Below are positions 22,636 through 35,394 of a DNA stretch of 64,000 bases, in pieces (positions within the stretch are counted from its first letter, which is position 1; each line of letters opens with the position of its first letter). The position numbers and the translations under genes are program-made. The notes under the pieces were generated by a model. That model ran no database searches and had not been told where the DNA came from. It worked only from the letters and a program-made list of their open reading frames with translations. Origin of the DNA: Coniella vitis (lineage: Eukaryota; Ascomycota; Sordariomycetes; Diaporthales; Schizoparmaceae); NCBI GenBank assembly GCA_011317545.1, contig WUJK01000002.1:3038001-3102000 (forward strand), read 5' to 3'.

Positions 22636-25246
22636 ATGTCGTCTGCCGTAGCAGATCTGGAGACAAGCCTCCAGGCTATGCTTGCCCTGAAACCTCCTGG
22701 AGTGTCGGGCTCTAGGATCAGTACCATTACCAGTCTCTGCATCGCCAACGTTCAGGTACGAATCAACAGCAAGATGCTGCTATCTATCACTCTTAGCCTT
22801 GTTTGCTGCCGTGCCTTTAGCGTTTCCTCCCCCAGCACCGTCTTGCTGTTCGTGTCGACGATGATCGAGTGCTGACAGATCCTTACAACTCGCAGTCCGA
22901 GTCCGTTCTGATTCAGAGAATCTTCACCCACTTTAAGAAAGCCCCAAGCACCCACAAGCTTGGTGTGCTCTACGTTGTAGACTCTGTAACCCGCAAATGG
23001 CTGGAACAAGCCAAGCAACAGGGCCAGCCAGTCAGTAGTGCTGCGCCAGACGGAACTTTCGCTGCTGGTGTAAACAGAGTGACCGAGTTGATGCCCATCT
23101 TGATGAGCGATATCACTTCGACTGCACCTCAGGACCAAAAGGTATGTGGTGTCCAATCTTGTACTAAGCGTATCGCCGGTTCTTGATGGCTTTCAACGAC
23201 CATGTGCGGCAGCTATTCGACCATCAATGGTCACGTTCCGGCTCGTCTTCGTCCGCTGCCCTGTAAAATGTTGCTCGTAGCGTCTAGCACGGATAGAGGC
23301 TCACTTTTTGACTCTTGTAGGAGAAAATCAAAAAGCTTGTCGACATCTGGGAGAAAGGGCAAACCTTTCCCGCCACCATGATTGAAGGTTTCAAGCAGAA
23401 ACTCAACAGTAGGTCTACTCTGCATTCCACAATTTGCGCGCACTACACCCACCCATACACATATACTCAGGATATCTTTGCACGCATCTCATCGACAGGG
23501 AAGCGCCAAGAGAGAAATGTCCACAGCTCAGCAGGAACTGACTCTATCCTTGATGCAGAAGAATCCACAACGCCTCCAGGCAGTCCTCCTCCCAATGTCT
23601 TGTCGTCCTTCAACAACACCCAGCCAGTCGCTGCACCGCCTGCCCTGCCCGCCAATATAGCCGAGACTCTTGCTGCCCTCAAGAACATTGCCCAGCAGAA
23701 CCAAAATAGGCCCCAGCCTGTTGCGGCACCAGCAGCTCCTGCGCCGGCACCTGTGCCAACTCCTGTATCAGCTCCTGCGCCCGCGCCCGCTCCTGTCTCT
23801 ACCTCTTACACTACTGCCGGGCTTCCTAGTAACATTGCAGCCCCGTCATTCATGAATCCTGCACAGCCAGGCCTAGGTTTGTCCTATATGCAGCAGCTCA
23901 CTCCGCAGCCCGCTGGACCCCCGATGGGTGTTGCTGCTCCACCCTTTGTACCGCCTCCGGCCCAGGCTCCCTCTCTTCCAAACTATAACGCTCAGAATGG
24001 TGCTGCTACCATGCCAAGTGGGTTAGCAGGCTCTGTGCCGCCAGCGAGCAACTCGGACCCAACTGTACTGCAGGTGGCCTTGATTCAGCAACTAATTCAA
24101 AAGGGCCTCCCAGCTGACCAAATTGCCGCTGTCGTGAAGGCTCTTGCTAGCAACAACGGTTCTGCGTCGGGTGCTATGCCCCAAATGCCGCAGCTAAACC
24201 AAGGCACATACTCGATGCCTCCCGGCGCCGGTGGCAGCGGCTGGGCTCCTCCTAGGGCTGATGATCGCGACCTAAGATCTCCTGCCAGTAGAGCACGTGG
24301 TAGATCGCGTTCTCGGTCTCCTGGAGGCCGTTGGGACCATCGTGATTCTCCTCGTGGCCTAGATGACCGTCGTTTTGGCGACCACGGTCGTAATTCCCCA
24401 CCCCGTGATCGCTTTGACGACCGGGACCGGGGCCGTACCTACCGACAGCGTTCGCCGGCAGGACGCCGCGACTCTAGCCCTCGACGTGGAGAGATGCCTC
24501 CATCTCAGCAGGAAAAGGTTGTACAGTATGAGCCATCCCTACCAAACAACCACATCAAGGTGCTCAGCCGCACTCTCTTTGTGGGTGGCGTTACCTGCCC
24601 CGAGAGTGAGCTGCGCAGCATCTTCAACCGCTTCGGTGCCGTTCAGACATGCATCGTAAACAAGGAAAAGCGCCATGCGTTTGTCAAGATGTATACTCGT
24701 AAAGATGCCGTCAATGCGAAGGAGGCCATGGAGGATGGACGCAGTCCAGACGCCCAGCTTCGAACACGCTGGGGCGTTGGTTTCGGTCCCAGAGATTGCA
24801 GTGACTATCAAACTGGTGTCAGCGTGATACCCATTCACAAACTTACAGAGGCCGATCGCAAATGGATGCTCACGGCGCCTTATGGAGGCAGCGGAGGTCA
24901 ACCCATCACTCACGGTATGGTCGTTGAAGAGCCCGATATCGAAATAGGCGCCGGTGTCTCGTCCAAGGCTATTTCGCGACGCATGCAGACCGACAAGGGT
25001 GGTAGTCATGGCCCAAAGTCAACCCACCATAATGATGACCGCAACGATCGCCGACATGGCAGACGTGGAGGCGGCCGCGACCACGGCCACCGTCGCGACG
25101 AGGATCGACCGAATAGCAACCCCAACAATGAACCGATTGTGCCCGGATTCGGATTTGGTATTTCCACAAACCAACAGGGCATGCCCGTCTTCCCACCTGG
25201 ATTCTCGTTCCCCGCCCCAGACGCCATCAACAACCCCCCCTATTAA
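22636..25246 (+). CDS. Seb1/Nrd1-type RNA polymerase II termination factor (CID + RRM)
   Basis: The protein couples the Pol II CTD to nascent RNA for transcription termination and RNA processing. Exons 22636-22755, 22896-23141, 23321-23408 and 23499-25246 give 733 aa. The CTD-interaction domain spans roughly residues 1-150 (ITSLCIANVQ, FTHFKKAPSTHKLGVLYVVDSVTRKW, KIKKLVDIWEKGQTFP). A Pro/Ala/Gln-rich linker follows, then an Arg/Asp/Ser-rich segment (about 412-486). The RRM starts near 509 (RTLFVGGVTCPESELRSIF) with the Seb1/Nrd1 extension RTRWGVGFGPRDCSDYQ, then KWMLTAPYGGSGG and EPDIEIGAGVSSKAISRR. Intron 23409-23498 is 90 nt with no in-frame stop, so retention would add 30 residues. The spliced form fits homologues better, but this junction is the least certain. 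Confidence 0.92.
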
Positions 25247-28200
25247 TCATTCAAGCAGTGATGCCTATCGTAGGGATTTCGCAAACAATGCGGGGAGCCA
25301 CAAGATGGTCCCATTTGGTATGGGGATGAGACATCTCGATTGATGGATCCTTCGCCTTTGAAGGGCGATTGCGATTGAGTTAAGGCATCTTCATTTTATT
25401 GTGACGCCTGACTAGCCCGAGCGTTCGTATGCCTGGCTCTAGAGACAGCGCATTCGATGAGTTGAAAAAAGTACCACTCAGCCTGGAGGTGGTGGATAAC
25501 GCAAGGGACAAATCACAACGTACCCAAGTACCTGATGTGCCCACGGTTCCGAGCTAGTAAGCGCGGGTCGGGACTTCAAGTAAAGTGGCTCCAGCTTGAT
25601 TGGGACGAAGGACGACAACGAGATTGCCCCTCGATATACCTGGCACCACGTACAACAGCCACCATTATCAGTACATACTTGACATGCCTATCCAATAAGC
25701 CATGTTAGAAACCATATACCGGACGGTCTTTGTTGGCGGCGTTGGAGGGAATGATTGGGTCAGCATACATCAAGCATGGCACGGACAGGTTTTTCGGTCT
25801 TGGTACTTTCCACAAAGTCTATTCTTTTTCTTGGGTACGAACAACGGCCGCTTTTCGATGCGGAAACACTATTTCGACCTTTTAAGTCGCAGACATGCTC
25901 TTATAAGACTGGAAAGTATTTGGGATGATGAGTAGACTGAAAGACATTGAGAAGGGCGGGCTATTCTACTTCTGTCAATGGCATTACTGTGGCGTTGGGT
26001 TTTCTTTTCTGCAGTCAACCGATGCAATGAAATCTTGTTTACTTGAGTCTTGCCGAATCGTCATCTGGACTTGTGAAGATATATTACCCCAAGCCAATGC
26101 TTCAAGTGATGGATTGCTGCCCGTTTCTCTTTGTGCTGCTGCGCTGATTTCGTCCGCCAATGAATCCGCCCGCCCCTAAGTTTTGTTGTCAGCGTCCCTA
26201 AGCATTCAAAAATCCCAGCATAAATCCTCGCAACTTGAGGTAGATACCCGCGCGAGATCTGACGTCGTCAATAATGTCCTTTGACAGCTAAGCACGTCCT
26301 TCTCATATTAAAAAGCATAGATTTAGAGCTAACCGTACTCTTTGTGGAGTCTTCTAGCTCTTATACTCAGACAATTAACAAGCTCAACATCTGAGTTTGT
26401 TTGGCTGTAATTTTACAACCTGACCGCAAACAGGTGCGCAGAACTTGATATGACAGCGTGAATTAGCGTAAGATGGTGTTATGGAGTGCTGCTTGGTGAC
26501 TTGAAAGTGATGTGGCACTCAAAATCAATCAGAACGGAGGACGTCTCGGTGGATCCAGCCATGCGAAGTCGATAGGCTTTCTTGGTAGTCAGTATCACAG
26601 TCTAGATGGTGTCGCTGTAGACATAGCACTGCTCTGTGGGTTTCTTGAACTCGTCATTACCGATGCGAATCCCAATGATATGTTCGAGCAACGAGTGGCC
26701 ATGAAGTGTACAGACCCTGGTCGTAGTGAAGTATGCAGTGTGTTAAATGATCTATTTAGTCGATGTCGGACACTGTTCATGCATTGTAGTGGAAAGAACT
26801 GGCTGGCACTGCAATATAAGTCTTTTTATCACATTTATCCTGACGAGCAATCCCATACAAGGACAAACGAGCCACCACCAGTGTGCCTGCACATTCCCGA
26901 GAGAAGAAGGTAGATGATAGGTTGCCAGTGACAGTGATAGAGCTACTAAATATCTTAGAGAAGAAGAAATGAAGATAAAGATGGAGAGGTCGAGGAAGAA
27001 GCCATCGGACTGTCACATACTCGCAACGAACAGCGCTTGATCCGCTAGCATCCTACAATTCTTTCTTTCTTAACCTGGTCAACTTTGGTCCTGCGATGTT
27101 CTGCCCTTTCATATCACGCACATCGCATTGGGAGTCTACAGAGTGATATATATATCATACGTTGGCGTGCGTGAGATCGCTTTGCCCTATCCTCGTCCAG
27201 ACACTTACTGAGACCGGACGCAGAGTATATGCCGTAATACGAAGAAACGGCAACATCGGAAAATGCGTTGAGAAGCTACGTATCGTTTTGATATTGTCAC
27301 TGATTTGATTCAAGTATGTGTTGCTATACAAGTCGTTCAGAACTATCTAACCGTATGCCACGGAGCAACATCTCGACTTGCATGAAACGTATCAAACGAC
27401 CAGCTGTCCGAGTTTTGGGACTACATGTGGCCACTGTCCTCCCAAGTAATCTCAGAATGGCTGTGTATGATCATAGAAGTATGGAATTCAATTGTCCACT
27501 AGGTTAGCAAAAATTTTCTCTTTTCTCGGCCAGCATCGGTCAGGCCGTTGCCCGTGACGACGGGCTGCTATGGAGTTGGAAATGGCTGTAGCATGTATCT
27601 ATTTCGAGGCTCTGTAATAATTCATGCCTGCTGCTTATTGAATTTGCTCAGATTACATATGTTCTCGTCATAACCTCATTTTCATGCACGAGACGCCACT
27701 GCATCGAAAAGATAACACATGAAGCACTCTACAGTCTGTAACTATAAAATCGTAGTCAGGACATGGACGCAGCCTCGAACAGAACTGGGGGCGCAGGAGT
27801 TGTTGAGTGATACAATTAATAAACATGACAATGGCACTAAAATATTCAAGATGTACAAAACACAACTTTAACAGGCTCACCCCGAGGTATTTTTCTTTCT
27901 TGGATACTACGATATAGTCCTGGAAACCAGCCATGTTGAGTATCCGATAACTTTCTTAAAATGTTAGAAACGCGGGACTACGTAGGTCGGACTCGTCACC
28001 AGTGAACGGGTTTCCCTTCACCGCGTGACGATATATTCACCAGCATGAGCCAAACTCAACGCAATGCTCACTGGTAACCAGAACGATCCTACTTGGATCA
28101 AGAAGTACACAATTACAGTCATTCGATGCCATCATTCCGACCTACAGTACATCCAGCAATGACGAAGAACATCGTGAGTCCATACCGATCAAGTGAACCA

Positions 28201-28936
28201 AAACATCAGGGGAGAAGCGATTGACCGGATAGAGACCCCCGCCCCCCGAAGAAAACTGGCATCTCCCCTTGCCTTCCACCCGCGTCGACCTTGGTTGGCG
28301 AAGGAGGTACTCTGCCTAAAGCTATATGATTTTCTGCGTGACGTTACGAGCAAGCCCCGTCAGCAAAAAACCCGGAAAGAGAGAAACGGAGATGGGGTCA
28401 GTTTTGGGGGATGTTCACTTGTGTAGTGCATACGTACGGGCCATTTATGCATCCGAGCCCCTGAGCGCTTCTACTGATAGACGGATGGATGAGTGCTGTA
28501 CTTGGGTATGGTGGAGTTCAACTCCCCCATGTGCACACGCACGGCCCCTAGGACGCGATAGCACTTGGGCCAGTTCATGAACAGTCCATCATTAATAAGT
28601 GGCCCCGTCTCTAAAAGAGAAAGAAAGAGACAGAGAGCGAAAGAAAGGGCCCCCAGTGACAAATGTCGTCATGCCGGAAATTTGAAATGGCTCTTCCCCA
28701 GATATACATGGCACTACCGGAGAAGCGGATCTAAAACAGGGCAGGGTATATATATCCCATGTTGCAAGAACAACAAAGATTGAGCCGTGCGAGGAGTGAG
28801 CAGAAAAGAAAGCGTCGTCGAGAAAGGGATGAATGGATCACGTAGCCCATGGAGACCCAACTTCGGTTCCATGACACTTGGCCAGTATGTAGCAAGTAAT
28901 TTCTTGTCGGCGTTGTGGTGGCGATGTCAATGGTCA

Positions 28937-28978
28937 TGTTGTTGTAGTTGTTGTTGTAGTTGTTGTTGTTGCTGCTGT
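28937..28978. repeat. GTT/GTA trinucleotide microsatellite
   Basis: An imperfect run of GTTGTTGTA-type triplets ends in GCTGCTGTGG. It is a simple-sequence repeat in intergenic DNA. Confidence 0.85.
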
Positions 28979-29073
28979 GGTCATTGACTTATGATACCAC
29001 AAACACTTTTCCCTCCAATGTCATTGACACATAACTTCTCGACTGTGGAGCAAGGTGTTGAACGACTCAGGAA

Positions 29074-29109
29074 CTCCAGCTCCAGCTCCAGCTCCAGCTC
29101 CAGCTCCAG
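29074..29109. repeat. (CTCCAG)6 microsatellite
   Basis: Six perfect tandem CTCCAG units lie in intergenic DNA, with no open frame that would make it a coding Ser-Ser or Pro-Ala repeat. Confidence 0.9.
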
Positions 29110-31459
29110 CCCCTGAAACGTCTGTTGCCGCATACTAACCATACGTCAGAGGGAAGCAAACTGAAAATCCGGGGCAAAGAACCCTAGAAAAACCCACACT
29201 TAGCCACGCTAAAACAAACCAGAGAAACGGTCCAAAGAAAGAGACGCGAACTGTGTTCGTCTCGAGCTACAAGTGAGCAAACAGAGAATGACAATTCGAA
29301 ATGACGGCATGGCAAATATGGTGGAACGGACACAGCGACAAACCCGCCCACCCCCCAAACCCACAGTCATGAGCGGAGTTCCAGACGCAACAACGTCAAT
29401 CCTTCTGCAAGGCTGAGAGGTTTCGCAACTTGTGCAGATGCTAAGCGCAAGGCTACCAGTCAACAACCGAGTCAATGTTGAACCAGGTAAGTTGCTTTAG
29501 CGAGTTTTGCCTTAGCGTTGTGGTCGGTGACGTTAAAGTTTACGAGAACGCGTCGCCCTTTTGGGTGTCGTCAGCAATGGTAGCAAAACTGACAAACGCA
29601 ACCAGTTCCACCAGCCCTCCATGTTTGGGAATTCGCAGATTCGCAGTGTATTTGGATAATGGGCAATGACTTGAATTCGGCGAGCAGACTGTCATTGTGC
29701 AGCAGGATGTTGAGCCAGCAAAGCCAATCGCTCGGTGTTTGGTTAACCTAACCATATGACTACACAGTACTCAAATCGGGCTATCCACAGCTGCTTGGGG
29801 CATTGACTGGTTGTGCGGACAACCAACAAAAGACTAGCATTCCGCAACGTGGTGGTGTATAAGCTTCTTCTCGGCCTCATTATCGCAGCCTAATCGACAG
29901 ATCAATTGAATGGCGCCCTGGTACATAGTACAACTCCCAACACCAACGGCGGCTGAGGTCTCAGTCGCCAAGCGTTGTTCGATTCAGTCTTGCGCGCTGC
30001 GCGTGCTAAGGGCCAATTCAGAATATCTTGGCACCATGGCCCAGCGGCCCCTGTCCTGGCCCTCTTGCCTCCCTCTTGTGTTGATGACCTCAAGGTGAGA
30101 AGGGGGTCAGGGTGGGCGAAGGCGAAGAGCAGGATCATTGGGAGCTACTACCTTGACCCAAGCACCGCTATGCTTTGACAATTATCAGGTGATGATATGA
30201 CGGAGGACGACCCACCCAGTTGATAGAGAGACATTGCTCAAGATAAAACACGACGACGCGCAGCGGCGTAATCTCATGCTGCAGGATTTTAGCGAACCCA
30301 CCACAGCAACAAGGTGAAAGATGCACGGCGGAAATGAGGCCAGGCACGAAACTGTTTTCCAGCCACGGCCGTCCTCTGACTGAAATACCGGGCAACGTCC
30401 ATGGCGTTGTGTAATGTTGCAACCCTGGCCAGCCTTACACAGTGTAAGCAACGCGGGAACCGTCGCTATGCTTTTTAGGCTCAGGGCGCTACTACCATAG
30501 CATACATAGTAGTATTGTTGAGTACCTTGTAAAGCCACTGTCAACGCAGCATGGGGCCGTGGAGACTTGGCGAAAAGTTCCGAATGCCTGCTGTGTTTGT
30601 TGGCTTGTTCAAGGGCAAGATGAAAGGCAGGTCCTAGAAGGAAGCCCGTAAATACAGGCTCGTCTGGCGAATGACAAGGCGCAATGACCCAGTATAAGTG
30701 GCGACTCTCATTTGAAAAAGCAGGCTTGGAGGCAAGGGGACGCTTCTGTCAACCACTCGGGGCAGCCCCAGCTTCATGGGTTCCTGAGGCTCTGACCAAA
30801 CGCAGCCAGCCCCACAGTCTTTCAGTTGCCCCACGAGTAAAAGCCTGGGCTGATTCTAGCTCGTAGGAGCCAAGGATGAGTTTGATTTTGGTTTGAATTC
30901 AGTTAGTCGGTGGTTGGGGACGAGCAGCCATAATGAACAAAGAAGGCGCCCGTTCTTATACTGACTGGCTCGTCTATTCCTTCATGGTATGATTTGGCAA
31001 CCTGTCGACTTGATTAAGGACTTGTCTCAGCATTGTGTGGGTGCCCCGACGATTATAAGAGATACACAGTAGTCCGCGTTTGTGTTGATTCATGGCCAAG
31101 GCCGAAGGTGGCGGTCAATGTCCGCACCCACAAGTCAATGCTCGCTTCTTCCATGCGCTGTTCAAAGTAGTGGAGATAGCACGTGCACCGACTGCTGATC
31201 ATATAGCCTGTACGAGGAGAACATCACGCTTTCTGCTGTGAAGGGACAGAGGCAGAGACATATCAAAACGATGGGCTGTCAGAAAAGACGAACACCAAGC
31301 CGTCGTACGTTGGGATAAGTCATTTCGGACAGCGCATTGAGTGAATGACTGGCGCAGCTAGCTGCTGACAAAAATGCTCCTCGAGTACCGTCCCTGCTGG
31401 GCGTCCTGGAGCGGTTTAGTCTCTTTGGTTGGCGGCCGATCACGCCGAGCATGCAGTGC

Positions 31460-31503
31460 TACTATGTATGATACTTACCACGGCACATAGTATTTACTAT
31501 GTA
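31460..31503. repeat. Dispersed 9-mer cluster (TACTATGTA pair)
   Basis: Copies lie at 31460-31468 and 31495-31503, with an 8-base match, ACATAGTA, between them at 31485-31492. Confidence 0.85.
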
Positions 31504-31886
31504 CATAGCAGGCGACTCATTATGCCGAGTGCGTCCCACCTGTTCTTTCGCGTTGCGAGTTGCTGATAGTCCAAGGCCAGATGCTTGAGGCCGGAACGCA
31601 CCCTTTTTGTGGCTCTATCAAGAGGTTCTCTAAAAGCGACAGATGTTGGTCAACACCGGCTGGTGTGGGGTTTTATGCGCGCAGATCTGCCTCGTCACCC
31701 CGGTCCGAATCAACGAAGGCTTGCCGTAGCAACACTTGTATGCGGCAGACCGGACGCAGCCATGCGCGCCGGAGACGTCTGGAGACCGGAGCCAGAGCCA
31801 ATCACCTTGATGAAGGCAGAGACATTGTTTCTGCTTGTACAAAGTACAAGTGCAGTGCAGGCGCAGGGACGGTGAACACCCGCCGC

Positions 31887-31925
31887 TACATAGTACTTAC
31901 CGGCTTAGTATGTACATACTATGTA
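31887..31925. repeat. Dispersed 9-mer inverted pair
   Basis: TACATAGTA lies at 31887-31895 and TACTATGTA at 31917-31925, facing each other across 21 bp. Confidence 0.85.
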
Positions 31926-33812
31926 GTAGAGGCTGGGTGGGGAGTGCATCACCCCTTCATGCCCTTACCCCCGACTTTCGGCCGTTTTCCCAGGCGGCAT
32001 TCCCTCGGCCAACTAAGCTCGATTTCTCTTTGTTGCCACGGTGCCGGCCCAAACAAGGCGTTGTTATACTGACAGCCGTAGATGCATTCCTCTCTTTTTG
32101 ACTTAGGGTTCTGTTTCGTGTTCCAGAAAGCGTTAGAGACCAAGCTGTCGTGCAGCAGGACAGATTTGACATTGCGGGATGTTATAGACTAACTCAGGGG
32201 ACCCTTTCAGTGGGCTGTGGGTCATGTGGAAAAGCTCTGGACCGCCGAGACTCTTAGGTGTGTCTGGGCTTTTATTTTATACCACTTTACCCAGTGCGCA
32301 ATTCAATGCTCAGTGCATTCATAGACATCGTGCTATAACAGTACGTAAGCCCGACGATGGAAATATCAGGCATACGAGGGGCATTGGAACCTCCAGAGCT
32401 TCATGTGCTCGCTGCCGCAGCGGCTGTAGTCTGCGGATGCCATACTATGAATGCGCAAGGCGACACCCACTGTTTATTTGCCTCTTCATCTCGACCGAGG
32501 GCGGCAGCGCATCTGACAAAGAGGGGGCCGAGTCACACACAGGCTAAATGCTGGATCTGTTGCTGTCAGATCAACCGAAAGACGGACGCAATGGCAGCGG
32601 CAAGATCGGACAGGGCGAAGTAGGGTAGTGTACAGGAGGTGCAATTGGCTGCGCACTTCCGAGGTTTGCACATTTTGATGGGCAACAAACATCTGTCCCG
32701 CATTGGCCGTCAGTTCCTGCGCACATGGAAAAAAAAGGATAGCGGGAAAGCATCGCTTGCTGAAAATTGACGGGGGATTGACTGACTGAGTCGACTCATG
32801 TACATACATAGTACTGTGTAGTATGCTCTACCGGTGCTGCCGATGCCAGAATACTCTGGGGTATAAAGTTAAGAGCTACTGGTTGTTGTGGCCAGCTGGC
32901 AAAGGGGCCGGCTGCTTGCTCAAAGGAAAGGGTCCTGATGAAAAAGTCTTCGGGTTGCGTCGCAATAGATACGTAGAGAGCATCATGTCCTCTTTCTGGT
33001 GCATACGCGCTCACAGAGTTGCATGCCCGGTCTGTCACAAGCCAAGTAAGCCAGGAGCTGATAGCGGCAAACAGCTGTGGGATAAAAGTATCGACGGGGT
33101 TGGTGTTGTGCTGTTGTGCAGGTGTGCAGGGTGTGGTACCTCTGGCGCTTTCTGCTGCTGCAGCTTGCAGAAGCGGCGCTACTACTAGGCATGTAGAGGG
33201 CTCGAGGTCCCGATCAACTGTGCGGAGAATATGACGTAGTCTATTCGCAGCAAAGTAGCCAAGTACCTTCTGGAATTGGGGGATCGCCCATCGGCAATGG
33301 GCGACTATTCTCCAACTCGCGAAAGTATCTGGCATCGCATGACTGGTGGGACTCGTCCCATCCACTATTATGATTTTTAGAAGTACTTCGCGAAAAAGAT
33401 TCAGACGGGCCAAACCCGTCAGCAACCCACATCACAACCAACCCGAGCACGCAAATTACGAAAAATTCCTTCAAGCAATATATGTCATTCTGCAAGCCAC
33501 AGCTGCCGTAACTGCCATCATGACAAAATTTTCTCTGGTCAAGCGACAGCGGCTTTCAACCAAACAAGACGGCAATGTTGATAATCGTTTGCTTTCAACC
33601 CCCCACACCCCGTCGCCCATCCCTAGGCAGACTGCAGCCTGTGCACATGTGAGTTCGCCCAGTGGGCAGGGCAGGGATCTGGGATCTTGCACCCCTTTCT
33701 CAACCCCACGTTCACTGAGAGTGCAGCTACTTTGTACTAAAGTACTAGGTTTGTTCTGCTGCCAAGCTGCAAGTGCAAGTTCAGAAATGAGTTCACCAGA
33801 GCAAGCGAGACA

Positions 33813-33970
33813 TACATAGTACTGTACTATGTAGGAAAGGTACGATGCGAGTGTAGCAACCCTTCGGCGGAACGGCTGGTGGCCGAATTGCTGTACTATG
33901 TAGAGTCGAGTGCTCTCCTTTTTCGTGACTGAACTGCGTATATATATATACTTATACGCTTTACATAGTA
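33813..33970. repeat. Dispersed 9-mer cluster of four
   Basis: Copies lie at 33813-33821 and 33825-33833 (inverted, 3 bp apart), 33894-33902 and 33962-33970. A short TA microsatellite lies at about 33939-33950. Confidence 0.85.
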
Positions 33971-34607
33971 GGTACAGCTTGCAGAGCAGGTGCCGACCAC
34001 GGTGCCAGCCAACAACTGCTACATAGCATAGCATGGAGATCTATATGACGAAGTTGGACTTTGTTGGCGAGTCTGAAATGAGGTCTCGGCGTTGAACACA
34101 GTACTATTGCTAGCCTGCGTCGATGTCATCTGCAGAGTCGATAAGCAAGAAAACAACCATTAATTCATCGATGCATAGCAGGATATTTCTGCGAGACCTG
34201 CCACAGCTCGTGCAGTTGGAAAAGCGCTGCGCGAGCATCCCTGCCTCAGAAAGGCTTACAGAGACAATTAGCAAGGTCAGTCCTGGTTCCAGGCAGAGAC
34301 CAGACGGTAGTCAAAGTGGGGGCTGGGCTATAGCACAGAGCCTTTGCCCACTGTGGGCCATAGGAAAGATAAAATATCATGTGCTTAATTCTCGCCTGTC
34401 GAAAGCTGGACCATAAGACGGGAATATCCAGGTGTCCAGGCCTTTGCTGGGGCTCACCGTCTGAGATCTGGCATGTGGCCGTCCTTTTCCGGACTTGCCG
34501 TCCACGTTGGCCAGACTTGCAACAACTCGACAGCACATTCTGACAAGTTTATCAACGACCAAGGACTGCTTCCTTCTGCTTCCTCGGGGCTAAGGAGAAT
34601 GCAATCG

Positions 34608-34628
34608 AGAGGGGAGAGGGGAGAGGGG
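34608..34628. repeat. (AGAGGGG)3 purine tandem repeat
   Basis: Three 7-bp AGAGGGG units form a G-rich purine stretch in intergenic DNA. Confidence 0.75.
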
Positions 34629-35372
34629 AACGGAGAGCCTTGGCAGCTCGGAGAGGCTACCTCAGCGTCATCCACACGGTGGCTGTCTACTGTCCTTCCT
34701 CGACAGATTATGATTGAAAGGTCCAGTGCTATTAGGACTTGTCGTTACAGCGTCCTGCCAATAGCCTAACACATGTGCGCTAGAGCTGACCAGGAGACCA
34801 TTTTGCATATGTGCGCGCGCGTTATGGACGGCTTCAAACAGCCAAGCTGCCAGGCAACCCGAGCTCAGGTCATGTTAAGACCACCATGGGGAAACTAAAG
34901 AGGTGGCCTACTTGTGTAAACGGCAGTGCAGACAAGGTTAGGGCAACGGGAAAAAGCCCTACGCCGCCGTGCCGGTTTGTCCGCAAACATGTGTGGTTGA
35001 CAGCTCATTCGCTACCTCGCAACTTGCACTCGCCAAGGACCGGGGCAATTGGTTCTCAACGATTATTACATAGTCTTATGATGATGGAGATGTGGCCCCT
35101 GCAGCTGTAACATATCGACATTTTGTTCGCTGTGCTGAACGATGCAACCGATCACAAAGGCATCCATTTGCCCCAAATCAGTTAGGCAAAGTCATCACGG
35201 CTAGAGAACACACTGTCGATGTGGGTTTCAGTAAAAGGACGAGAGCACATGCAGGGTCGCTGGATATGTATACTTCTGTAGTAGCCTCGCATCGAGAAAT
35301 CTTCTCACCAGTCCTCTTTCATTTGTGGACACTGTCAATGTGAAGTACAATGAGTGCCCGAATGGACTTCAC

Positions 35373-35394
35373 TGGCCTGGCCTGGCCTGGCCTG
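35373..35394. repeat. (TGGCC)4 short tandem repeat
   Basis: Four tandem TGGCC units lie in the distal upstream region of the H+-ATPase gene. Confidence 0.75.

Noticed and set aside
26512..26913. 133-codon plus-strand frame in the gene-poor region
   Set aside because: No domain, no splice partners and no coding-like composition compared with nearby genes; overlaps open antisense frames.
29979..29987. tRNA B-box-like GTTCGATTC
   Set aside because: The flanking bases do not pair into a T-arm, and no A box or acceptor stem is found at the expected distance.
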